Shown here: in pieces, positions 9,748-18,587 of the stretch
How positions within the stretch are numbered: position 1 is the stretch's first letter
How the letters are laid out: every line of letters begins with the position of its first letter
Source of the DNA: Chitinophaga agrisoli
GTDB taxonomy: Bacteria; Bacteroidota; Bacteroidia; Chitinophagales; Chitinophagaceae
Direction: 5' to 3'
NCBI RefSeq assembly: GCF_008386695.1
Contig: NZ_VUOC01000003.1
Coordinates: 854,421 to 918,420 of the forward strand
DNA: 64,000 nucleotides
Program-made: the position numbers and the translations under genes
Notes under the pieces: generated by a model
Seen by the model: only the letters and a program-made list of their open reading frames with translations
Told to the model about the DNA's origin: nothing
The model's database searches: none

Positions 9748-10866
9748 ATGGCAGTTATCAACATATTAGGCAAAATATTTACGGGTCGTTTTTACGCACA
9801 AAACACCGGCTTTTTCTTTTTGCTGTTTTACCTGCTTTTTGGCATTGTGCCAGGCGGGCAGTTGATCTCCTACCATTATAGCCTCATGATGGGCATTGTT
9901 AGCACCACCAATTTCTTATTGCTCGCCATTGGATTATGGTTATTATATAATTTGAAATGTATGTGGTTTGTGCTGGGCACACTTGGTAACAAGGAATACA
10001 GTTTCCTGTATCAGACCATCGGCAGCATGCCCGCCCGCCGCATGCAAACTAACTGGTTACTGGTGCATATTGGCGTATATGCGCCGGTGTTGATCTATAG
10101 TAGTATCGCCGCTGTGGTAGCAGTAAGGAAAGCATACTATGCACCTGCTGTTATATTGTTATGTTTTAATGTGATCATGTGTGTATGGGCGGTGTGGATT
10201 TACAACCGGCAATTGAAACGCCCCGGCGCTATTACATTATACCATCGTTTACAGCAATGGTTAAACCGTAGTTTCTACAAACCGCTGCCGTTATACTATG
10301 TATATGAATTAGCGACCAATCGTACCCGCGCGTTGTTGGTTACAAAAGTATTATCCTGCCTGGTGCTGGTCGCTACTTTCACGTTAATGGAAGGAGATCC
10401 CTATGATATAAGGGCAGTGCTTACAGGGCTGCTTATCTCCTTGCTACTGCATTGTATCGTGGTATTTGAACATCGCCATTTTGAAGATCAGTTCCTGGGT
10501 TTTACCCGCAGTCTGCCACTATCATTGTGGAAAAGATATAGCGCACTATGTATCACATATGGTTGTTTATTACTACCTGAATTTGGGCTGCTCATTATCC
10601 ATACATTACCACACAGCCCATGGCACTGGCTGTTGATGATAGCGCTGGCAATATCATTACTGCCGCTGTTCCGCTGCCTGCTCTACTTTCCCCGGCTGGA
10701 CCAGGATAAGTACCTGCGCTGGGTATTAGGCATCTTCTGTGTGCTATTGTTTATGACATTGGGTTATCTGTATATAGGCGCCATCATCGCCACACAAGCG
10801 GCGGCTTTCATTTTGTTCATAACAAGGTATTACCGCTATGAGCCGCATTACGAACAGGTGCAGTAA
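9748..10866 (+). CDS. Polytopic membrane protein, probable ABC permease partner
   Basis: A 372-residue protein with roughly eight to ten hydrophobic segments (for example FFLLFYLLFGIVP, VLSCLVLVATFTL and LLMIALAISLLPLF) and basic cytoplasmic loops. I recognise no named family. Its position directly after a lone ABC ATPase suggests that it is the membrane subunit. Its stop codon lies 3 bases from the stop of the convergent TPR-like gene, with no room for a terminator between them. Confidence 0.7.
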   Translation: MAVINILGKIFTGRFYAQNTGFFFLLFYLLFGIVPGGQLISYHYSLMMGIVSTTNFLLLAIGLWLLYNLKCMWFVLGTLGNKEYSFLYQTIGSMPARRMQTNWLLVHIGVYAPVLIYSSIAAVVAVRKAYYAPAVILLCFNVIMCVWAVWIYNRQLKRPGAITLYHRLQQWLNRSFYKPLPLYYVYELATNRTRALLVTKVLSCLVLVATFTLMEGDPYDIRAVLTGLLISLLLHCIVVFEHRHFEDQFLGFTRSLPLSLWKRYSALCITYGCLLLPEFGLLIIHTLPHSPWHWLLMIALAISLLPLFRCLLYFPRLDQDKYLRWVLGIFCVLLFMTLGYLYIGAIIATQAAAFILFITRYYRYEPHYEQVQ

Positions 10867-10869
10867 ATT

Positions 10870-12423
10870 TTATATCCGGGGTTCTTTCTTCTGGAATTTC
10901 CTTTTGATCACATCCTGCACCGGTACGCCTTCTATCTTACTTTCCAGCCAGCTGATAATATCCAGGTACAGGAAAGACCGGCGCTCGTAAGGGTTCCGGG
11001 AGATCTGCACCAGCCGCTCCTTCAGATCAGCAAAAGCGTTACGCAGCGCTTTAGGATGGGCATAGATATTTTTACGCAGGAACTTCAATATCTCCTCCAT
11101 CATCTGCCCAAGGTCTTTATTCTTGGCAATGAAGTGATATACGGATTTGATCAGGTATTCTACCAGGCCATAGTTCTCCAGCTCATAATGCGCTATCAGG
11201 TGGAGGATCCGGGCAAAACACTGTATATCCGCCCGCAGGTTGCCAATGCGCAGGTGAATGATCTTATTCAGGTAGACAATAGCTTTGTTATTATCCCCGC
11301 TGCCAAAATACAGGCAGGCGATCTTGTAATAGAACACCAGTACACGGTGCTGATCTACTTTTAGCTGATGTTCCGCAATACGTTCCTCCAGCTCCGGCAC
11401 CAGGCTAAGGCCTTCGCTAAAAGTACCTTCCAGGAAATGCCGGTTTATTTTGGCGGTATACAGGTATACAAAGGCATTGGTGCGGGTATTTTCATTAAAC
11501 TGCTCCTGCTGATCGTCTATAAAACATTCCAGCTCCTGCAGCACTGCCGTGAACTTTTCATCGTTCATGGTATAAAAATGCGCGGTAAGCAGGTTATGCA
11601 TGGCTTTTATGTACATATCCACATCCGTTTTCAGCAGGGAGGGATATTCTTTGAACAGGTTTACCCATTTTTGGGTATACCGGTAATACATAACAAAATC
11701 CTGTAGTATGTAGTAATACCAGCAATAGGCCTGGTACAGGTAGATCTTTTCGTAAAAGCTCATATGGGTTTGGCCAATATGAGGCGCATTCTCTTCAAAA
11801 AAGCGCTTTACCATCTCCGCATCCTTCTCATTGCGGGCATGGCCCAGCTTCAGGTACAGGCCATACAGGCGCAGGCTCAGGGTGCTAAGGCGGCTGATAC
11901 TGGTCAGCTGCTGCTCTATCACCCGGGATTCATCGCTCAGTTCCTCTGCCCGGTTTTCCAGGCTGCGGGTAATATGGCGGGACTCTATCAGCTTCTCAAA
12001 TTCCACTATCTCGTAGGTCAGCATTACCTCTTCCTGCTCCATGGCCATGCTTTTGGCCCGGGAAAGCAGCTTCAGGCTCTGGGTATACAGCCCCTTATTG
12101 TACAGTACCCGGGCGTGGTCCAGCTGCTCCCGCAGGTCTATCAGCGGGTCTTTTTGCTTGTATAATAGCCGCAGGCTGGTTAGCAGGTGCTTATATAGAT
12201 GGGCCTTTACATTGCTTAGCTGCTGTTTTTTGATGGCGGGGATCTTCTTCAGGATCTGCTCCTCGTCATAGTCCTTCATTTTGTCCAGCGTGTTGAATAG
12301 CTGGATGAACAGTACATCCTCTTTGGTATTATTCTTATTAAAAGCAAGCTGGAAATTCCGTTTTTCTGCTTTTGTAAGTGTTTTTATTAATATGAATAGC
12401 GCGTCATGCTGACTGTTGGGCAT
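10870..12423 (-). CDS. Conserved hypothetical protein, all-alpha, TPR-like
   Basis: A 517-residue cytoplasmic protein with no signal peptide, almost wholly alpha-helical, with spaced aromatic and Ala/Gly/Leu patterns that look like tetratricopeptide repeats (for example HARVLYNKGLYTQSLKLLSRAKSMAM and KIACLYFGSGDNNKAIVYLNKIIHL). The N-terminus (KTLTKAEKRNFQLAF) resembles a family of Bacteroidota proteins of unknown role. It is divergent from leuC. A perfect -7 box (TAAATTTG) lies 78 bases upstream. Protein-protein scaffolding is the only role the sequence suggests. Confidence 0.72.
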   Translation of the reverse strand: MPNSQHDALFILIKTLTKAEKRNFQLAFNKNNTKEDVLFIQLFNTLDKMKDYDEEQILKKIPAIKKQQLSNVKAHLYKHLLTSLRLLYKQKDPLIDLREQLDHARVLYNKGLYTQSLKLLSRAKSMAMEQEEVMLTYEIVEFEKLIESRHITRSLENRAEELSDESRVIEQQLTSISRLSTLSLRLYGLYLKLGHARNEKDAEMVKRFFEENAPHIGQTHMSFYEKIYLYQAYCWYYYILQDFVMYYRYTQKWVNLFKEYPSLLKTDVDMYIKAMHNLLTAHFYTMNDEKFTAVLQELECFIDDQQEQFNENTRTNAFVYLYTAKINRHFLEGTFSEGLSLVPELEERIAEHQLKVDQHRVLVFYYKIACLYFGSGDNNKAIVYLNKIIHLRIGNLRADIQCFARILHLIAHYELENYGLVEYLIKSVYHFIAKNKDLGQMMEEILKFLRKNIYAHPKALRNAFADLKERLVQISRNPYERRSFLYLDIISWLESKIEGVPVQDVIKRKFQKKEPRI

Positions 12424-12500
12424 CGTTATTAAAGTCTCGTAAACAATTGTTTTTCAATCATTTAATGGTTTTCGTATAACCTTGTGGATCGTAATTAAAA

Positions 12501-12508
12501 CAAATTTA
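12501..12508 (-). promoter_or_regulatory. Probable -7 box of the TPR-like gene
   Basis: TAAATTTG on the minus strand matches TAnnTTTG exactly and would give a leader of about 70 bases. It lies back to back with the leuC -7 box only 28 bases away. Confidence 0.45.
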
Positions 12509-12535
12509 ACGATATGGCAATTAACTATTCACCAT

Positions 12536-12543
12536 TAGATTTG
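12536..12543 (+). promoter_or_regulatory. Probable -7 box of the leucine operon
   Basis: TAGATTTG matches TAnnTTTG exactly and lies 97 bases before the leuC ATG. The leader shows no leucine-rich leader peptide, T-box or terminator hairpin, so I see no attenuation mechanism here. Confidence 0.5.
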
Positions 12544-12639
12544 GAAGTATAATCATTACAAGGAAGCATAAAAGTAGTTAACATAGACCAATTTCCGCCG
12601 CTCAAAACAGCAGAAAAGGGATTTTAAAGTAAACAGGCA

Positions 12640-14037
12640 ATGGGAAAGACATTAGTTGATAAGATATGGGATAACCACGTAGTGGTGAGCAAAGCCGGTT
12701 TTCCGGACGCGGTTTACATCAATACGCACTTTATCCACGAGGTGACCAGCCCCCAGGCGTTTGATGGCCTGCGGAAAAGGGGTATACCGGTATTCCGCAC
12801 AGAAAAGACCCGCGCCACCGCGGACCATAATGTACCCACCATTGACCAGCACCTGCCTATCAAGGAGGCCCTGAGCCGCCACCAGGTGGAAATGCTCACC
12901 AAAAATACCGCGGAGTTCGGGGTAGAATTATACGGGTTGGGCCACCCATTCCAGGGTATTGTGCACGTAATAGGGCCAGAATTGGGTATTACCCTGCCGG
13001 GTATGACCATTGTGTGCGGGGATAGCCACACCTCTACCCATGGGGCCTTTGGCGCTATTGCCTTTGGTATTGGCACCTCAGAGGTAGAGCAGGTACTGGC
13101 TACCCAGTGCATTTTGCAGTACCGCCCCAAACGCATGAAGATCGAAATTAACGGCCAGCTCAAAAAAGGCGTGGTCTCTAAAGATATCATCCTATACATC
13201 ATTTCCAGGATCTCCGCCTCCGGCGCTACCGGCTATTTTGTGGAATTTGCCGGCGAGGCTATCCGCAGCCTGAGCATGGAAGCCCGGATGACCGTTTGTA
13301 ATATGAGCATTGAGATGGGCGCCCGTGGCGGCATTATTGCGCCGGATGAGACCACTTTTGCCTATATCAAGGGCCGCCAGTTTGCCCCCAAAGGCGCTGA
13401 CTGGGATAAGGCTGTAGCGTACTGGAAAACCCTGCATTCTGACGCAGACGCTACTTTCGATAAGGTCCTCAGTTTTGATGCGGCAGACATAGAGCCCATG
13501 ATCACCTACGGTACCAACCCCGGTATGGGAATGGGGGTAACACAGCACATTCCCTCCCTGGAGCAGGTAGAGGATAAGGAAAGGCCCTCTTTCAAAAAAT
13601 CACTGGATTATATGGCCCTGGAGCCTGGCAGCGCTTTGCTGGGTAAAAAAGTGGATTATGTGTTCATTGGCAGCTGTACCAACTCCCGTATAGAGGACCT
13701 GCGTATGGTAGCGGATTTTGTAAAGGGTAAGCACAAGGCAGATGATGTGGTGGTATGGATAGTGCCCGGCTCCAAACAGGTAGAGGCCCAGGCTAAACAG
13801 GAGGGGATTGACAAGATTTTTGAAGCGGCCGGCTTCCAGCTGCGCGAACCGGGATGTTCTGCCTGTTTGGGTATGAACGAGGATAAGGTGCCTGCAGGTA
13901 TGTATTGCATCTCTACCTCCAACCGCAACTTTGAAGGCCGTCAGGGCCCCAATGCCCGCACCTTCCTGGCCAGCCCGCTTACCGCGGCGGCAGCGGCGAT
14001 CTCCGGTAAGGTGATGGATGTACGGGAACTGGTATAA
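12640..14037 (+). CDS. leuC: 3-isopropylmalate dehydratase large subunit
   Basis: The large subunit of isopropylmalate isomerase, 465 residues, which with LeuD converts 2-isopropylmalate to 3-isopropylmalate in leucine synthesis. It is an aconitase-superfamily protein. The substrate loop [20 protein letters not shown] and the [4Fe-4S] ligands in [13 protein letters not shown] and [14 protein letters not shown] are present. ATG at 640 of this 12-kb segment gives the standard [15 protein letters not shown] start. First gene of the operon leuC - methyltransferase - leuD - leuB - leuA. The spacer after it is occupied by a heptamer-repeat element. Confidence 0.97.
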   Translation: MGKTLVDKIWDNHVVVSKAGFPDAVYINTHFIHEVTSPQAFDGLRKRGIPVFRTEKTRATADHNVPTIDQHLPIKEALSRHQVEMLTKNTAEFGVELYGLGHPFQGIVHVIGPELGITLPGMTIVCGDSHTSTHGAFGAIAFGIGTSEVEQVLATQCILQYRPKRMKIEINGQLKKGVVSKDIILYIISRISASGATGYFVEFAGEAIRSLSMEARMTVCNMSIEMGARGGIIAPDETTFAYIKGRQFAPKGADWDKAVAYWKTLHSDADATFDKVLSFDAADIEPMITYGTNPGMGMGVTQHIPSLEQVEDKERPSFKKSLDYMALEPGSALLGKKVDYVFIGSCTNSRIEDLRMVADFVKGKHKADDVVVWIVPGSKQVEAQAKQEGIDKIFEAAGFQLREPGCSACLGMNEDKVPAGMYCISTSNRNFEGRQGPNARTFLASPLTAAAAAISGKVMDVRELV

Positions 14038-14044
14038 AACCGGC

Positions 14045-14123
14045 TTTTAGCTCTCTTAGCCTTTAGCGCCATCAGGTACAAAGGACTACAACAGCTAACA
14101 GCTAATAGCTAACCGCTAAAAGC
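14045..14123. repeat. Heptamer inverted array, NNTTAGC / GCTAANN family, copy 1
   Basis: The left half has TTTTAGC, TCTTAGC and CTTTAGC (14045-14067). The right half has CAGCTAA, CAGCTAA, TAGCTAA and CCGCTAA in strict 7-base register (14092-14119), then AAGC. The halves are reverse complements in type and could form an imperfect hairpin. The element fills the leuC-methyltransferase spacer, starting 7 bases after the leuC stop and ending 9 bases before the next ATG. Confidence 0.85.
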
Positions 14124-14132
14124 GTATTTAAC

Positions 14133-14876
14133 ATGTGGAACGCCAATCTCTATAAAAACAATTTCGCCTTCGTCTTTCAATACGGCAATAGCCTGGTTGA
14201 ATGGCTGCAACCGCAGCCCGGCGAAAAGATCCTGGACCTGGGCTGCGGCACGGGAGAGCTAACCGCTACCCTGGCCAAATCCGGCGCACAGGTAACAGGC
14301 CTGGATAGCTCCGCTTCCATGATCGCCACTGCCCGCAATAATTTCCCGGGCATGGAGTTTATAGAGGCCAGCGCCGCCAGTTTTTCCCTGCCGGTACAGT
14401 ACAACGCCATTTTCTCCAACGCAGCCCTGCATTGGATGCTGGATAAGGAGCAGGTGGCCGCGCGTATGTACCAGCACCTGCAACCGGGCGGCCGCCTGGT
14501 GCTGGAAATGGGGGCACAGGGCAATGTAGCCAGCCTGCTGCAGGCCCTGGAAAAAGCCATGCAACAGCATGGCTACAGCTATAAGCCGTTCTGGTATTTC
14601 CCCTCCCTGGGAGAATATACCTCCCTGTTGGAGAAATACGGCTTCCGCATACACCAGGCGCACTGCTTTGACCGGGCTACAGAACTGGCCAACCCGGACA
14701 ATGGCATTATTGAATGGTTCGAGATGTTTGGGGATCATTTTTTTGAGAACATACCCCCGGAGCACCGCACATCCATCCTGCAACAGGCACAGGAAAGCCT
14801 GCGCCCCACACATTTTCGCGATGGTAAATGGTATGCAGATTATGTAAGGCTGCGTGTAGCAGCAGTTAAAAACTAA
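14133..14876 (+). CDS. SAM-dependent methyltransferase, trans-aconitate methyltransferase-like
   Basis: A 247-residue class I methyltransferase. Motif I is [17 protein letters not shown] (about residues 31-47), motif II ends in GLDSSASMI, and [13 protein letters not shown] is the motif IV region typical of Tam-type enzymes. It lies inside the leucine operon between leuC and leuD. Established knowledge: bacterial Tam methylates trans-aconitate, and yeast Tmt1 methylates trans-aconitate and 3-isopropylmalate. The inference is that this enzyme methylates a leucine-pathway acid or an inhibitory by-product of the isomerase. A generic methyltransferase caught in the operon is the alternative. There is no signal peptide. 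Confidence 0.85.
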   Translation: MWNANLYKNNFAFVFQYGNSLVEWLQPQPGEKILDLGCGTGELTATLAKSGAQVTGLDSSASMIATARNNFPGMEFIEASAASFSLPVQYNAIFSNAALHWMLDKEQVAARMYQHLQPGGRLVLEMGAQGNVASLLQALEKAMQQHGYSYKPFWYFPSLGEYTSLLEKYGFRIHQAHCFDRATELANPDNGIIEWFEMFGDHFFENIPPEHRTSILQQAQESLRPTHFRDGKWYADYVRLRVAAVKN

Positions 14877-14885
14877 AACAGCACA

Positions 14886-14920
14886 GCGCCGCCGGTGGAT
14901 GATACACCCGCCGGCGGCGC
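14886..14920 (+). other. Very stable GC-rich hairpin before leuD
   Basis: GCGCCGCCGG and CCGGCGGCGC form a perfect 10-bp stem, which can extend by three more pairs into the loop. It starts 9 bases after the methyltransferase stop and ends 17 bases before the leuD ATG. There is no T-run, so it is not a standard terminator. It may protect or separate mRNA segments or modulate leuD translation. Confidence 0.7.
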
Positions 14921-14937
14921 CACTGAGGATATATTTT

Positions 14938-15537
14938 ATGAAAAAGAATTTTCAACACCTGGTTTCTTCCGCAGTGCCCCTGCCTATAGAAAACATAGAC
15001 ACCGACCAGATCATCCCGGCGCGCTTCTTAAAAGCCACCACCCGGGAAGGTTTTGGCGAAAACCTGTTCCGCGATTGGCGTTTTGACGCCAATAACCAGC
15101 CCCGCCCGGATTTCGTGCTCAATAATCCCACCTATAAAGGCGAGATCCTGGTGGCCGGTAAGAACTTTGGCTGCGGCTCCTCCCGCGAGCATGCCGCCTG
15201 GTCCCTGGGCGATTACGGGTTTAAGGTAGTAGTCAGCAGCTTTTTTGCAGACATCTTCAAAAACAATGCGCTCAACAACTTTATCCTGCCCATACAGGTA
15301 AGCGAAGCGTTCCTGCAGCAGATCTTTACTGCCATTGAAGGGGATGCGAACGCCCAGCTGGAAATAGACCTGGAAGCCCAGACCATCCGGATCGCAGCTA
15401 CCGGCCAACAGGTTACATTTGACATAAACCCGTATAAAAAGGCCTGCCTTATAAATGGGTACGACGATATAGATTATCTCATCAGCCTGCGCAGCGACAT
15501 AGAAAAATATGAAGCCAGCCGGGAATTTAATTTCTAA
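14938..15537 (+). CDS. leuD: 3-isopropylmalate dehydratase small subunit
   Basis: The swivel-domain subunit of isopropylmalate isomerase, 199 residues from ATG 14938 ([31 protein letters not shown] cut to its usual start). The frame is open for 13 codons further upstream, but those run through the GC hairpin and are unlike LeuD. Family motifs: [12 protein letters not shown] and [15 protein letters not shown]. Partner of LeuC, although a methyltransferase gene separates the two. Confidence 0.96.
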   Translation: MKKNFQHLVSSAVPLPIENIDTDQIIPARFLKATTREGFGENLFRDWRFDANNQPRPDFVLNNPTYKGEILVAGKNFGCGSSREHAAWSLGDYGFKVVVSSFFADIFKNNALNNFILPIQVSEAFLQQIFTAIEGDANAQLEIDLEAQTIRIAATGQQVTFDINPYKKACLINGYDDIDYLISLRSDIEKYEASREFNF

Positions 15538-15548
15538 TTATTCCAGGT

Positions 15549-15576
15549 ATCCTGTCCGCCGCCCGGCGGATGGGAT
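15549..15576 (+). other. GC-rich hairpin between leuD and leuB
   Basis: ATCC-TG-TCCGCC and GGCGGA-TG-GGAT are inverted arms around a GCCC loop, with one TG/TG internal mismatch. No T-run follows. This is the second GC-rich hairpin in a spacer of this operon. Confidence 0.6.
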
Positions 15577-15630
15577 ATTTTCGAAAAGGCCTTGACCGCC
15601 ACCACAAACTGCTTAATTATAAACTGATAT

Positions 15631-16710
15631 ATGGGTGTTGTTAAAAAAATACTGGTTATACCGGGTGATGGGATAGGACAAGAGGTAACGGCCTGGGGAC
15701 AGAAAGTGCTGGTTAGTATAGCACAGAACTACAAACACGAGTTTACATTTGAAGAGGGCATCATGGGCCATGTGGCCATAGAAGCCACCGGTGAGCCGCT
15801 GCCGGACGAAACGCTGGAAAAGGCCCGCAATAGCGACGCCATCCTGTTTGGCGCTATTGGTCACGCCAAATATGATAATGACCCTACCCTGAAGGTAAGG
15901 CCGGAACAAGGGCTGCTGAAGATCCGTAAGGAGCTGGGCCTGTATGCCAACCTGCGCCCCATCAAACTGTTTGACGAGCTGCTGGAAGCCTCCAGCATAA
16001 AGCCGGAGATCCTGCGGGGCTCAGACATCCTGTTCTTCCGCGAGCTGACAGGCGATGTATACTTCGGCGAAAAGAAACGCAGTGATGACCGCCAGTCCGC
16101 TTCTGACCTGATGATCTATCACCGGTACGAGGTAGAGCGTATTGCCCGTAAAGCTTACGAAGCGGCCCGCACCCGCCGTAATAAACTCTGCTCTGTAGAT
16201 AAAGCCAATGTACTGGAGGCCAGCCGCCTCTGGCGCGAGGTAATGCAGGAAGTAGCCAAAGACTACCCTGATGTGGAAACAGAGCATATGTTCATTGACA
16301 ATGCCGCCATGCAGCTGATCAAAGACCCTAAACGCTTTGATGTGGTAGTTACCGGTAACCTGTTTGGCGATATCCTCACAGATGAGGCTTCGCAGATAGC
16401 AGGCTCCATGGGTATGCTGGCATCCGCCTCCGTGGGCGATTCCACCGGCTTTTATGAGCCCATCCATGGCTCCGCGCATGATATTGCCGGCAAAGGCATT
16501 GCCAATCCGCTGGCGGCTATCCTGTCTGCTGCACTGATGCTGGATATCTCCTTTGGTCTTAAAACAGAGTCACAGCGTGTGATAAAAGCCGTAGAAGCAA
16601 CGCTCCGCCAGGGCTTCCGTACCATGGATATAGCCAATAAGCATACAGAGAATGGCTTTATTATGGGTACAGACGCTATGGGCGCTAAAGTATTAGAGAA
16701 CCTGAACTAA
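15631..16710 (+). CDS. leuB: 3-isopropylmalate dehydrogenase
   Basis: A 359-residue NAD-dependent oxidative decarboxylase that converts 3-isopropylmalate to 2-oxoisocaproate. The N-terminal VIPGDGIGQEV motif, FRELTGDVYFGEK, and the metal-binding region NLFGDILTDEASQIAGSMG are all present, followed by EPIHGSAHDIAGKGIANP. Length and order are standard. It is 93 bases downstream of leuD, with a GC hairpin in the spacer, and is cotranscribed with the leucine genes. Confidence 0.97.
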   Translation: MGVVKKILVIPGDGIGQEVTAWGQKVLVSIAQNYKHEFTFEEGIMGHVAIEATGEPLPDETLEKARNSDAILFGAIGHAKYDNDPTLKVRPEQGLLKIRKELGLYANLRPIKLFDELLEASSIKPEILRGSDILFFRELTGDVYFGEKKRSDDRQSASDLMIYHRYEVERIARKAYEAARTRRNKLCSVDKANVLEASRLWREVMQEVAKDYPDVETEHMFIDNAAMQLIKDPKRFDVVVTGNLFGDILTDEASQIAGSMGMLASASVGDSTGFYEPIHGSAHDIAGKGIANPLAAILSAALMLDISFGLKTESQRVIKAVEATLRQGFRTMDIANKHTENGFIMGTDAMGAKVLENLN

Positions 16711-16718
16711 AAAATAAA

Positions 16719-16750
16719 TTACGAATGATGGCTACCGTCAACATTCGTAA
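16719..16750. repeat. Short inverted repeat TTACGAATG, second heptamer family
   Basis: TTACGAATG (16719-16727) and CATTCGTAA (16742-16750) are perfect 9-bp inverted arms in the leuB-leuA spacer. GTAAATA and GTAACTA follow in 7-base register. Similar units occur at 32981-33043 and 36112-36132. Confidence 0.6.
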
Positions 16751-16789
16751 ATAGTAACTAAAACACTGTTTACATCTAAACAAACAAAC

Positions 16790-18298
16790 ATGGACAAGAA
16801 TCGTGTATATGTTTTCGATACTACCCTGCGGGATGGTGAGCAGGTGCCGGGTTGCCAGCTTACCACCGTCGAAAAGATAGAAGTGGCAAAAGAGCTGGAA
16901 TTCCTGGGCGTAGACATCATTGAAGCTGGTTTCCCCATCTCCAGCCCTGGCGATTTTCAGAGTGTAGTAGAGATCTCCAAGGCAGTATCGGAACCGGTGA
17001 TCTGCGCCCTTACCCGCGCTAACACCCTGGATATTGACGCTGCCGCAGATGCGCTGCGTTTCGCTAAGCGTAAACGCATCCATACCGGTATCGGCGCTTC
17101 CGATATGCACATTAAATACAAATTCAACAGCACCCGCGAAGACATATTGAAACGCGCTGTAGACGCGGTAAAATACGCCCGCAAATTTGTGGACGATGTG
17201 GAGTTTTATGCAGAAGACGCCGGCCGTGCAGATAATGAATACCTGGCCAGGATGATAGAAGCCGTCATAGCCGCCGGCGCTACCGTAGTGAACATACCGG
17301 ATACCAACGGCTATTGCCTGCCGGACCAGTATGGCGCTAAGATCAAATACCTGGTGGATAACGTATCCAATATCGACAAAGCCATCATTTCCGTACACTG
17401 CCATAACGATCTGGGCCTGGCTACCGCCAATACCATGGCTGGCGTAATGAACGGCGCCCGCCAGGTAGAATGTACCATCAACGGTATTGGCGAACGCGCC
17501 GGCAACACCTCGCTGGAAGAAGTGGCCATGATACTGAAAACACACCACGCCGGCCTTGGTTTAGAAACAAATATCAATTCCAAACGCATCTACGCCATCA
17601 GCAACCTGGTATCTACTATGATGCGTATGCCGGTGCAGCCCAATAAAGCCATCGTAGGCCGTAATGCCTTTGCACACAGCTCCGGCATCCACCAGGATGG
17701 TGTACTGAAACACCGCGAGAACTACGAGATCCTGAACCCGGAAGATGTGGGCATTGCCACCAGCTCCATCATCCTTACCGCCCGCAGCGGCCGCCACGCG
17801 TTAAAGCATCACCTGGAGCGCCTGGATTATAAGCTGGATAAGATCAACCTGGACGAAGTATACCAGCGTTTCCTGATCATGGCGGACCAGAAAAAAGAGA
17901 TCAGCGATGCAGACCTGCAACAGCTGATGGGCGATGGCGATGAGAAGAACTACGATGACAGGGCCATTAAAGTAACCCTGTTACAAGTAGTGTGCGGCGA
18001 TCCGCTGCGTCCCATGGCTACGGTAAAGCTCAGGGTGAACGGTGATGAGAAAGAGGCCAGCGCAGCCGGTAACGGTCCGGTGAATGCCACTATCAACGCC
18101 ATCCACGAGATCATCAAAGACGATATTGACCTGGATGAATTTAGTATACAGGCCATGCACGGCGGTAGCGAAGATGTGAGCAAGGTAAATATGCGGGTAA
18201 AGTACAATGGCCGTTCCTATTACGGTTTTGGGTACTCCACGGATATTGTGAGCGCCTCCGTAAATGCGTATGTAGACGCACTGAATAAGATCTACTAG
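16790..18298 (+). CDS. leuA: 2-isopropylmalate synthase
   Basis: A 502-residue HMGL-like TIM-barrel enzyme that condenses acetyl-CoA with 2-oxoisovalerate, the first committed step of leucine synthesis. [17 protein letters not shown] opens the barrel. The metal-ligand HxH is in [14 protein letters not shown], and [15 protein letters not shown] and [13 protein letters not shown] follow. The C-terminal 120 residues form the LeuA allosteric dimer domain, the site of leucine feedback inhibition in the family. Last gene of the operon, although it performs the first step. A strong terminator follows. Confidence 0.97.
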   Translation: MDKNRVYVFDTTLRDGEQVPGCQLTTVEKIEVAKELEFLGVDIIEAGFPISSPGDFQSVVEISKAVSEPVICALTRANTLDIDAAADALRFAKRKRIHTGIGASDMHIKYKFNSTREDILKRAVDAVKYARKFVDDVEFYAEDAGRADNEYLARMIEAVIAAGATVVNIPDTNGYCLPDQYGAKIKYLVDNVSNIDKAIISVHCHNDLGLATANTMAGVMNGARQVECTINGIGERAGNTSLEEVAMILKTHHAGLGLETNINSKRIYAISNLVSTMMRMPVQPNKAIVGRNAFAHSSGIHQDGVLKHRENYEILNPEDVGIATSSIILTARSGRHALKHHLERLDYKLDKINLDEVYQRFLIMADQKKEISDADLQQLMGDGDEKNYDDRAIKVTLLQVVCGDPLRPMATVKLRVNGDEKEASAAGNGPVNATINAIHEIIKDDIDLDEFSIQAMHGGSEDVSKVNMRVKYNGRSYYGFGYSTDIVSASVNAYVDALNKIY

Positions 18299-18316
18299 GT
18301 TTTTCCGATAGTTACC

Positions 18317-18368
18317 ACAAAGGGTGACCAGGCAGAGATGATCAACTGCCTGGTCACCCTTTGTTTTT
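18317..18368 (+). terminator. Intrinsic terminator of the leucine operon
   Basis: A perfect 19-bp stem (18317-18335 with 18346-18364) and a 10-base loop, followed directly by TTTT. It lies 18 bases past the leuA stop. Confidence 0.93.
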
Positions 18369-18382
18369 ATGCCCACTTATAG

Positions 18383-18511
18383 ATAACCGGTATATAACCC
18401 GTATCTGACCCGTATATAACCCGTATATAAGCCGTCCCTTTATAGATACGGGTTATCTACCGGTTAAGTACCGATAAACTACCAGTAGCCTACGGGTAGC
18501 CTATATCAAAC
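18383..18511. repeat. 11-base-period degenerate tandem array, inverted halves
   Basis: Units in strict 11-base register: ATAACCGGTAT, ATAACCCGTAT, CTGACCCGTAT, ATAACCCGTAT, ATAAGCCGTCC (18383-18437). After an 8-base break come ATACGGGTTAT, CTACCGGTTAA, GTACCGATAAA, CTACCAGTAGC, CTACGGGTAGC and CTATATCAAAC (18446-18511). The halves are opposite in sense: 18416-18426 is the exact reverse complement of 18446-18456. It lies between the convergent leuA and dipeptidase genes in a spacer of 289 bases. I see nothing else recognisable from 18512 to 18587. Confidence 0.85.
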
Positions 18512-18587
18512 ACACGTATCCTCAACAGGCTTACCTCAGCGGAGGCATGTCTGCCGGTTATAGGGCTATAGAGCTGTTATATGGGTA

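Noticed and set aside
12544-12639. Leucine attenuator, T-box or leader peptide
   Set aside because: No leucine-codon run, no T-box sequence and no terminator hairpin in the leader.
14045-14123. CRISPR-like array
   Set aside because: The units are 7 bases without spacers, and the halves are inverted; no cas genes occur.
16685-17548. 287-codon minus-strand frame
   Set aside because: Antisense to leuA and to the end of leuB, and it crosses the spacer; not protein-like.
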